Assembly: GCA_017506865.1 (NCBI GenBank)
Contig: JAFCMP010000016.1
Span: 310,001 to 374,000 of the forward strand
DNA length: 64,000 bases
Direction: 5' to 3'
From: Tribonema minus
Lineage: Eukaryota > Sar > Xanthophyceae > Tribonematales > Tribonemataceae
Shown: piece after piece, positions 56,401-64,000 of the stretch
Numbering within the stretch: position 1 is the first letter of the stretch
How the letters are laid out: each line of letters opens with the position of its first letter
Notes under the pieces: generated by a model
The model's database searches: none
What the model was told of the DNA's origin: nothing
What the model saw: the letters and a program-made list of their open reading frames with translations, nothing else
Program-made: the position numbers and the translations under genes

Positions 56401-59400
56401 TTGAAGTGTTGACTGGAAGGTGAAGGCAAAGTGCTGCTAGAAGCTCGGCGTTTCACATCATGATGTTGCACTGAACTTCAAGTGTGACTTGCCTACTTCT
56501 GCGATGCAGGCGAGCGATGCTGGAGGCTCAGGCGTCGGCGTCATCGGAGGATCTCGACGCGGATGGGGAGAAGGAAAAGAACATCAGGAAACTCAAGATG
56601 ACGGGGGTGAGTGAGGGCTTTTGAACTTTAACATGAACTTCATATCAGCACACTCAACACGGCCGCAAAGTGTGAAACAGAAAGTGTGATGGAGGTCGGG
56701 TTTGTGCGTTTGCAGTAGTGTGCGTTTGCTGTGCGGCTCATCACTTGAACTTCGTTCGGGCCAACAACGTGTCCGTGGCCTAACCTAGTCTTCTCGCTGG
56801 TTTGCAACAAAACGGACGCTGAAGATGGTCACAGAAGTGGACACAGCACCTTAAAGCGCAAGTGCAACACAGGTCATGCATCTGCCATGGACTCGCGTTG
56901 GGGTTAGGTTGGGTCTAACTGCAGCGCACGTCATCACTTTAGCTTTGTGCGGGCAAACAAAACGTCCGGGCTGTGCTGTACCCTGGTGTATGACGAGCTG
57001 CACCGTAATCTGACGATATGTACGGTATGCATCGAATGTAGGGCATGTTTGCAGTTTTATTGCACTGTAGTCCGATCGTGTAAGCTGTGCTGCGCGCCGC
57101 ACCACAGTGTGATGGTGTGTAATTTAGGTGGGGTATTCACGCATTCGCCATTGACACACACACAGTGCCTGTTTGTCCAAGTTTAATGTAGCGGCCGTCA
57201 CCTAACCCTAACCCTAATCATTTCTGACTTCATAATATGAAGTTCATAATGTAACATATTATTGTAACACCGGACTCTGAGTCGACAGCAATGCTTAGAG
57301 ACGGCACACACCCCTGATCGTCACTGTTTGTTGCAGGTGCTCAGCATGGCTAGTTGGTGTTGAAGACAAAGTTGAAGTTAAAGAATCGTTTTTTATACAC
57401 TACGCTCACTGGACAAATGCACCACACTCACAGTTAGCAATCACCCGTTGCTCGTCGACGCACGCTCTCTGTGCAGATGCCCATGATTCCCATCGGCGTC
57501 ATGACCCCTGGCCAGCTCGCGGCCATCAAAGTGAGCATGAATTCATGAATTCATGCAACGTTGAATGAGTTTCATCAACACCGCTAGCGGAAGCATATAG
57601 TCATCACCACCTTTACCATGGTGGTGCCCACCACAACTCTCGTGTTGCTCGCACAATAGTGGGATGAGGATCATAATTGCACCAATTTGCTTCCTCAGCA
57701 TCAAGTGTAGAACACCGTACGCTTCTGTTCATGCCGTGACCTGAGTGTCTCTTGTACTTCAAAGTAGATCAAAATTGGTGGTCAGGCTGACTACTAGTAG
57801 CTGATTTGGCACCATCAGCAGAGCTGCAATACTGCCCCCAGGCAGCATTCAACAACGCCTGTGTACCCAGCAAACCAAGACTTGCTGTTAGCACACGCCG
57901 GGCGTGTCGTTCGTGTTGCATTGCTCAGCACATATCTGAGGCCAAAAGCGGGGATCAAATTACTACTACAGAGAAGACGCCAAGCCTGCAGTCGAGGCTC
58001 AGCCGCCTGCCTCCGATTATCAAGATCCGCTTGGCGCATTTGCATTAGAAAGTGACGGTGCGACGACACATGTACACTGCCACGCCTTGCGGCTGATAAA
58101 CATGAGACACCAATCACCTGTCGTCAAGCGAGGCCAAACGGGGGGTCCAAGTTACTGCAGGGGGGACGTTGAGCTGCGGTGGAGGCTCATCCGCCTCCCT
58201 CTGACTACTCACATTCACTTGGCGCATGTGCATTACAAAGTGACAGTGCGACGACACATGTTCATTGCCTCATCTCGCGGCTGAAACAATGTGAAAAACA
58301 AATCACCTGTGGTCAATGCGAGGCCGAAAGCGGGGGCAACTTACTACTGGGGTGGCGCCTGTGGTGGAGGCTCAGCAGCTTGAAGTTCTCTCCGACTGCA
58401 TCGAGCACATGCACTGTGTGGGGCACTCGTTTCAAGCAGCGATAACGCCGCGCCGCATGTGCGTCTTTTCACTTCGCGGCTGACACATGAATCATGATGC
58501 CAAAATGACAAAAAAAAAGTGATCAGCCTCTGTACGCCCCCCTGGTTGCCCCTCAATTGGAAACACTGGCTGGAACATGAGTTCAGGTCAGCTCAGACCC
58601 CTCCCCCCCCCCCCCCACAGGCCACCTTTCGATCACAAGCACTGACATTGCCACGCCACATCTCCCCCCCCCCCTTCTCCATCTCCCATCGCGCCATCCT
58701 CAGGCCAAGAAGCAGGAAGAGGAGCAGAGGGCCAACTCCCCCCCTCCCGCAGAGGACACCCCTGCCCCCGCCGCCCCCGAAGCTGAAGCGCCTGCGGCCG
58801 GCAGCATTGCGATTGCGCACGCCAACCTTGCGCGCCCAACGCAGGGGCGCAAGCGGCCACCGGCCATGGCCAAGCGCGCCTTCGCGTCGCCCGTTCCGCT
58901 GCCTAGTGCCGCAGTTGAGGCCAGGTACGTCAGTGCTTTCATGATACTGCGCGTAAGCGCCGTGTGCGTGGCATATTCACTGCAGCAAGGTCGCTGGCGT
59001 GGCAAGCGCGCCTTCGCGTCGCCCGTGCCGCTGCCCACTGCCGCAACCGAGGCCAGGTGCGTTGTTGCTCTTATGATGATGCTTGTACAGGTTACCCTAG
59101 CCCTCGGCAAACAGCCGTAATCCCCCCTGTATCTCGCACTTGAGCAGGGCAGCGCGCGTTCGCATCCCCCGTGCCGCTTCCCACCGCTGCAGTCGAGGCC
59201 AGGTACTTCAATTCTTTCATGATGGCGATTGTACAGGTTGCCCTAACCCTCAGCAAACAGCCGTAATGCCTATATCCGCTTGACCTGTGGCCAAGCGCGC
59301 CTTCGCGTAGCCCGTGCCGCTGCCCACTGCCGCAGCTGACGCCAGGTGCGCCAGTGCTCTCGTAGTCCTGCTGTAAGGGTTACTCGTGTTGACTCTAGAA

Positions 59401-60345
59401 TTCGCCAGGCCTATGGCCAAGCGCGCATTCGCATCGCCCGTGCCGCTGCCCGCTGGCGCAACCGACGGCAGGTGCGTCTGCGCTCTTATGATGATGCTTG
59501 TACAGGTTACTCTGATCCGCGGCAAACGGCCGTAATCCCTCCTGTATCTGGCACTTTAAGTTCCGAATTCGCCAGGCCTAGGGCCAGGCGCGCATTTGCG
59601 TCGCCTGAGCCATTCCCTGCCCACTGCCGAAGCCGACGCCAGGCACTTGAGCGCTTCTTCGGTATTTGCGGAAGGTCTAGGGTCAGGGTTAGGGTTAGGG
59701 CTGACACGATTTTGGGCAGGGCCCCCTTGCTGCGTTGGTGCAACGCTAACACTAACCCTAGCCCTGACTTTAGCCCTGTGAGTGCTCCCATAATTCTGCT
59801 CGCAATGCGCCAGGTACTACTGGCAGCTGGGGCCCACCCGCCGCACTTCTACGCTTCCTGTCCCTGGCACTTGCACTCAGAAACTGCATGGCATATACGT
59901 CCACATTTTATTTCTTGTGTGTTGCCGCCTGTGCCGCTGCCCGCTGCCGCAACCGCCACCCAACAATAGATAGACAGCGCTCTGCACATTGCAGCTCAAC
60001 TTAAAGTTGAAGCCTGCTGGCGGGCCGTGAAGGTTGCTGTGCCCCTCACTTTTTGCCGCAACATGGCGCCACTTTGTCTGTGCCTCTTACTCTTTGCCGC
60101 AACATGGCGCCACTTCCGCCACTTTTGCCTGTCACCGCAGCGTGCCGGCAGAAGCGACCGCCGCCGCCGACAGCGCCGCCGCGCCCGCCGCCGACAGCGA
60201 GCCGAGCGACGCTACCGCTGCTGCGGCTGCAGCTGCGGCCGTCATCAATGCAGCGGTGGACGCCGCCACCAACGAAGCCAGCACCAAGGCTGACGTGGAG
60301 GCTGTTGCAGGCGCTGAGAGTGGCGACGGTGGTGGCGATGCATAG
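50487..60345 (+). CDS. Pro/Ala/Ser-rich modular protein of unknown function, eight exons
   Basis: Exons 50487-50630, 52966-53081, 53659-53913, 55147-55302, 56510-56606, 57477-57530, 58704-58924 and 60141-60345 total 1248 nt: 415 residues and a stop, with phases consistent at every junction (0, 2, 2, 2, 0, 0, 2). The N-terminus MSEEGRPLTIKERMALLEQE is a charged helix. Short helical motifs recur: KERMALLEQ, SLAARMAMFNS (exon 3), SLAARMASFNS (exon 4) and RRAMLEAQ (exon 5), separated by Pro/Ser-rich linkers including DVPPPPPPTP. Then KLKMTG-MPMIPIGVMTPG, AKKQEEEQ, KRAFASPVPLP and an acidic Ala-rich tail ending SGDGGGDA. No enzyme domain or targeting peptide. The design suggests a cytoskeletal or SH3-type scaffold; this is inference. 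Four exons are followed by tandem copies of their donor edges. Confidence 0.7.
50631..52965. other. First intron of the Pro/Ala-rich gene
   Basis: 2.3 kb with no supported exon. It contains a 30-bp duplicated GGACTACACCTGTACTCTAC unit at 50852-50910, and an ACTTCAAGTTCTTTGAAGT inverted motif at 51640. Confidence 0.5.
53119..53160 (+). repeat. Donor-side copy of exon 2 end with a palindrome
   Basis: AGCCCCAAGCCAATGAG|GTACTT at about 53126 copies the exon-2 end AGCCCCAAGCCAACGAG|GTACGC (53081). ACTTCAAGTTGAAGT follows directly at 53144. Confidence 0.65.
53835..54445 (+). repeat. Tandem copies of exon 3 end plus donor, five units
   Basis: The true exon end (CAACAGCGAGCCATCTGCGA to GCGCAAAG|GTGATTTGCT) is followed by copies ending near 54058, 54208, 54332 and 54443, each retaining AACAGC or AATAACGAGCC, CGCTAGCAGCG-like DNA and an AG|GTG donor. 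Intervening DNA (ATTxAATTCATGAATGAAA) is also repeated. Similarity decays with distance. Confidence 0.8.
55220..55745 (+). repeat. Tandem copies of exon 4 end plus donor, four units
   Basis: The exon end GCTGAGCAGTGCTGCACGCG to ATGACGCTGAAGCAGAG|GTGAGC recurs with ends near 55447, 55578 and 55741. Each copy also has an upstream GACAGCAG or GACTGCAG that could act as an acceptor, but the resulting exon would be out of frame with the host gene. Confidence 0.8.
56320..56360 (+). repeat. Acceptor-side copy of exon 5 start
   Basis: GGGCGATGCGGGAGGCTCAG at 56342 copies the true start at 56510 (GCGAGCGATGCTGGAGGCTCAG), 170 bp upstream of it. Confidence 0.5.
57930..58500 (+). repeat. Three tandem units of about 185 bp
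   Basis: Units share GAGGCCxAAxxCGGGGG, a TTACTACTG-like block, GGAGGCTCAxCCGCCT, CTTGGCGCATxTGCATTA, AAAGTGACxGTGCGACGACA and CAATCACCTGTxGTCAA. The array lies immediately upstream of exon 7 in the intron. Its GAGGCCAAAA part may derive from the exon-7 start (AGGCCAAGAAGC), but this is not certain. Confidence 0.65.
58860..59645 (+). repeat. Tandem copies of exon 7 end plus donor, at least six units
   Basis: The exon end (CCAAGCGCGCCTTCGCGTCG, CCGTTCCGCTGCC, then GAGGCCAG|GTACGT at 58924) is followed by copies with donors near 59056, 59202, 59345, 59471 and 59643, and a fragment at 59928-59955. Most keep K-R-A-F-A-S-P-V-P-L-P and the xxCCAG|GT donor. Spacing is 125-175 bp. Confidence 0.85.
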
Positions 60346-61371
60346 CCTTGAGCGCCGAGTCGTGCATGCGTGCGCATCTGCGGCGGCGGCCACCTGTTTC
60401 GGCCGTGCCACAGTCAGGTGTTGTCGGCGGCGGCAGGCGTTGGCGGCACGAATGTCGAAGAACGTGTACGTGGCGACGACGCTCCGCTGTTGAAGTTATG
60501 GGATTCTGCGACGCGCATACTGCATGAGCGGGGGAAGAGGGTGTGGGGGGCAGCTGTTGCCTGCATGACTTCGAGATGCAACGGTCGCAGTGCAGGCATT
60601 ACCCTGACGCTAAGTTCAAAGCGCGCATCATGCACTATTTGCGGCCCAAGGGGGAAAAAGATTGGACAGGGCTGCAGGTTGGGGGAACAGTACTTGTGGG
60701 CGTACTGCAGCGGAAGCGCTCAGCACGAGAGTGGTGCCTCACGCCAGATGCTGCTGTTGCTGAGGGGGCAGCAGCCCATGTTTACATCTCTGTGGGTATT
60801 TGGGTGGTTGTTGCTGTTTGATGTTTCTGGTGTATGGCACAAGGGGTATGTATGACACAACAAGATGGCAGCAAGGAACGTGAAGAGGTCGGCTGTGAGT
60901 GTTGCAAATCGCTGTGTGCTGCTTTTCGCACAGGCACGATGGCAGCTGAACCAACAGGTGATTGCGGTGCGGTTTGAAGTAAGCCCCACTCACAGCTGCA
61001 ACAGACCTTGGCAAAATAGAGCCGCTATGAATAACTTGTAGTTGTTGGCGCAGTGCTGAGGTCTGGAACCTTTGTGCCACTGTTGCACTGCAGATGTTCA
61101 TGGCTTGCTTTTTGCACGGCAGTGCGTGCAGCACTTTTTCCGATGGCTTGTTGGCCATCATCCAGGAATGTCACAGCGAAATTCGTCTGCAGCCACATGC
61201 AGGTGCTGCTGCAGTGTGGCAGGCAAGTACAAAGTAGCACGTGTCAGCCTGGCCTGCATTGCAGGCACAGGGACACAAAAAACATCGCACCTTCCGATTG
61301 CATTAGCCCACCCAACCCCAACCTGGATGGCCCCCATACTACCATATACTGTGCCTTGCACATCGGTCCAC
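60346..61371. other. Intergenic stretch after the Pro/Ala-rich gene
   Basis: No gene is supported. The end of the preceding intron carries a 38-bp tandem duplication around TTTGCCGCAACATGGCGCCA (60050-60115), just before the last acceptor. Confidence 0.4.
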
Positions 61372-62130
61372 GAGCGCACAATGGCGGCGCGATCCACACT
61401 ATCGAACGCGTTCTCACAGTCCAGCTGGATTGTGGTGCCACAGAGCTCGTGCCCACACGTGCGCGCGCTGCCACATTTATCGAGGGCATCCTACGCCAAA
61501 CTGCGACTTGGAGGCCAGCCCCAACATCTTGCCCTTGACGCTCCGTGCCGCTGTGGATTCGAGGAGCCTGCGCCAGACACTGGAGCAGGCGATCGGACGT
61601 CCGCCCTCGCCAAGTCATCAGCCGCCAGCAGCAGCATGGAAGCCAGCAGGTACTTCAACTCGCGGCAGTCACTTCCACTCCGACTTCACCGGTCCCATCA
61701 CGCCTGCATTGCTTCAAGGCTACAGCTATGCGCAGGGCGCCAAGGACGACTGCACGCGCTACAGCTTCATCTACTGCTGCAAGCGCGAGAGCGACGCCCC
61801 CGACAACGTGCACAAGCTCGTCGTTCGCCATGGCCAAGCAGGGCATCCACATCCGTGGCATTCGCTTCGACAACGCTCGCGAATTCATCAGCGAGGACGT
61901 CATCCACTGCGACAGCGCGGGCATCAACCCAGACTACTCAGCGCCATACACGCCGCAGGAGAACGGCCTCTGTCCTGGCGCCTGAGCGGACGCGGCTCGG
62001 AGAAAGCCGTTGCGATTGCAGAGTTCAGGCTCAACAAGCAGCATCGTGAACACCTCGGCCAAGTGATGGGCGAATGCCAGTTCCATCATATCTGATGACA
62101 GCTGGCGGGGCACTGTCCACACCACGGGTG
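61372..62130 (-). pseudogene. Interrupted relic of the non-LTR retroelement reverse transcriptase
   Basis: 61372-61612 matches 3976-4220 of the intact element (for example CACAATGGCGGCGCGATCCA and TGGAGCAGGCGATCGGACG), and 61985-62130 matches 4247-4395 (AGAAAGCCGTTGCGATTGC; minus-strand peptide AFAHHLAEVFTMLLVEPEL against AFAHHLAKVFTTLLVEPEL). Between the two matching blocks lies an unrelated integrase fragment. The frame is broken by indels, so this is a dead partial copy. Confidence 0.75.
61613..61984 (+). mobile_element. Copia-type integrase core fragment, frameshifted
   Basis: One plus-strand frame reads HSDFTGPITPALLQGYSYAQ, then DDCTRYSFIYCCKRESDAPD; after a frameshift near 61830 another reads GIHIRGIRFDNAREF, then SAPYTPQENG. 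These are the DDE integrase signatures of Ty1/copia elements: first Asp in HSD, second in FDN, Glu in PQENG, with the SAPYTPQENG motif diagnostic. Only about 115 codons remain and no LTRs or flanking pol domains are seen, so it is a fragment. It sits antisense inside the retroelement relic. Confidence 0.8.
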
Positions 62131-64000
62131 GCTGAACTTCCCTTCTCGGAGGCTCCAGGCGCAGATCGGTCCAGGAAACCCCCCATACCTACCCCCGTGC
62201 GCTAGCTGAGAGGAAGCCGCAGGCCTAGCGAAGGAAGGGGACTGATAAATTACCACGCTGGGGTATCAGCAAGCAGCAGCTATGCATCGTGCCTGAGCCT
62301 CGTCGCTGTCTCCTAACGTCTGCTCGCGCGGGCGCAAGAAAGCAGCGCTGGAGGAAAACCCTGAGGGCCGGGGGAGGCACAACCACAGGCGCACTGGCGA
62401 AGGCACACCGTCAGACACCATTAGGCCGCCTTAGCGAGAGGCAGGGAGAGAGGTTCGGAGCCTCCGAGCCATACCTGGTGAGACTCGACACGTGCTGCTC
62501 TCATTTTCCGATCGCAGTGGCCGTGTCAATTTTGCCTTCGTTGGGGCAGAGGGGCTCATAGGAGTGTTCGGCCTGCGGCGGTGCCTCTGCGTAGCCGAGG
62601 CCCTGACTGCTTTCCTGTACCTTGGACATTGTTCCGGCTGCCCTGAAGGCCACTGTTATAGTGGTCGACAAGCTGTGTGGGAAGAGCAATTTCCTTTCGT
62701 AGGCAGGTCCGTTTGTGTGGGGTTCACCTTTAGCACCGCCTCCTGATAGAGGCGTTTCTGTCGTCTGTTAGTACGTTCATCATCGTAGGCGTGCTGCAAG
62801 ATGGTGTCAGGTAAGACATGGTTCGGGTCGATGGTTTTCAAGTGTGTGCCGATGTGGCGAGCAGAGGTCGTGATCGGAACTTTCGACCATTTGGTTTTTT
62901 TTTCAGCTGTCTTCCATCCGCATCTCAAGTACACTGCATTCAGCTCGTGTCAAGCAGCGCTTGAGGTACTCTGGGTGCCACGTTTCTCCACCGTGTGCCA
63001 CGCCACAGAGCAGAAGAACCCTTACTTCAAGTCTGCCTGGAGTGAAGTGGTAGACCTGAAACCGATGCACGTTGTTGTGCTGCTGCCCTTGGCAACAGGC
63101 CAAGTTCACTACATTGAACAACATGCCGTTGCCTCAGTTTTGACACAGCACGATGTGTTCCTCACCAAGCCCCCCCGGTTTTAGCTCGGCAACGGCCCGG
63201 CCCGGTTACAATGGTCGGGCCAGGCTGCTTTGTCCTCTACTGTGTCTCACTCCAGTAGAATAGTGTATTAAGAAAAAAAGAACACGCTTGAAGGCCTGTG
63301 TGCAAATATTTAGAGGGCATTTAATTGCAACTCCAGGTGCACAGCCGGTCTCACGAAGCTGTCGACACGTCCTCTGGTGGTGAGGTCACTCAACTTCGCT
63401 GCGTGGGTGCACTTTTTGCGACACGCAAATGATGGTCGTGAGCTGTACAGCAAGCAGTGTGTTACGTGCCAGCGATGAACGCTGATGCACTTGCTCTGTC
63501 AAAGCTCATTGTTTGAGTAGTACTGCTGAAACACCCTCTTGTTGGACCTGATTCTAGTGCGTTGCTATTTGGCAGTGACTTTCCCACAACACTGGACAGA
63601 GGGCACTCATTTCCCAATTTTTCTTGAGCCCAAATACCCCTGTATTTGTGCCTATGAGCGCTTCAGTCTCGATCCAGTGCCTTGGCCTTGTTTTTATACA
63701 CTGCGCACGCTAGGTGACAGCAGTACCCACTTGAGAGCCGCCACGCGCGTCTGCCGACGCATTATGGTAGCGGAGCGTCTTCTTCCCTGCGGCACGTCAC
63801 TTCAACAACATAGGAAGTCTCTACTGCGCCCCCTATGCCCGTCCTCCCGCTCACTCGTCCTCCCGCTCACTCGTCATGTACCTTTCATGACATGCAAGCA
63901 TTCAACCCGCGCAGTCATTCTTCACGCCCTCCCTGGCTGTGACGCCATGTACATATAGCCGCTGAAGTACGAGCGTGTTTTGCTCCTGTTGTGTGTGTGC
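62131..64000. other. Right-end stretch without supported genes
   Basis: Open frames of up to 139 codons exist (62801-63184 and 63539-63958 on plus, 62656-62934 on minus) but none shows a domain, targeting peptide or exon structure I can defend. The 62150-62480 part is GC-rich and may be further transposon debris adjoining the relic. Confidence 0.35.

Noticed and set aside
62656..62934. Minus-strand frame of 92 codons, suspected transposon end
   Set aside because: No motif from reverse transcriptase, GIY-YIG nuclease or transposase could be recognised.
63539..63958. 139-codon plus-strand frame near the right edge
   Set aside because: No recognisable motif or targeting signal, and no splice context; likely chance.

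Overview
This 64 kb window is nuclear DNA of a eukaryotic alga, most likely one with a red-lineage secondary plastid (haptophyte or ochrophyte). Four predicted N-termini carry a signal peptide followed by an A-F plastid cleavage motif (SGFV, SAFV, TAFQV). Coding regions are split by GT-AG introns, gene density is low, introns are long and repeat-filled, and TTAGGG/CCCTAA-type interstitial telomere-like tracts are scattered through non-coding DNA. I could not fix the genus.

Layout. 0.55-0.72 kb: first exon of a plastid LEA-like gene running off the left edge (minus). 1.2-8.5 kb: one 2372-residue retroelement ORF (minus) with OTU, reverse transcriptase and restriction-like endonuclease regions, ending in a tandem 98-bp tail. 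9.4-13.5 kb: four-exon plastid LEA-like gene (minus). 16.8-20.5 kb: three-exon DUF2306-type membrane protein (plus). 21.9-25.0 kb: Gln/Ala-rich IQ-motif protein (plus). 26.7-30.9 kb: golgin A7/ERF4-like protein (plus). 32.6-34.4 and 37.0-39.2 kb: two more LEA-like genes (plus). 41.0-49.3 kb: eight-exon plastid membrane protein (minus), carrying an 894-bp hAT-type MITE in an intron. 50.5-60.3 kb: eight-exon Pro/Ala-rich protein (plus), divergent from the previous gene. 61.4-62.1 kb: relic of the same retroelement interrupted by a Copia-type integrase fragment.

The exon chains were assembled by hand from splice sites and reading frame. In each complete model the phases agree at every junction and the lengths close exactly on a stop codon (for example 1098, 1065 and 1248 nt).

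The most unusual signal is a recurrent architecture: tandem, decayed copies of exon edges. Each copy contains the splice site plus 20-80 nt of the adjoining exon and lies in the intron next to that exon. Acceptor-side copies precede the true exon and donor-side copies follow it. This is visible in at least five unrelated genes. The clearest case is seven acceptors at about 74-bp spacing, the last of which opens exon 2 of the DUF2306 gene. A second genome-wide signature is the short palindrome ACTTCAAGTTGAAGT and its variants, scattered almost only through non-coding DNA.
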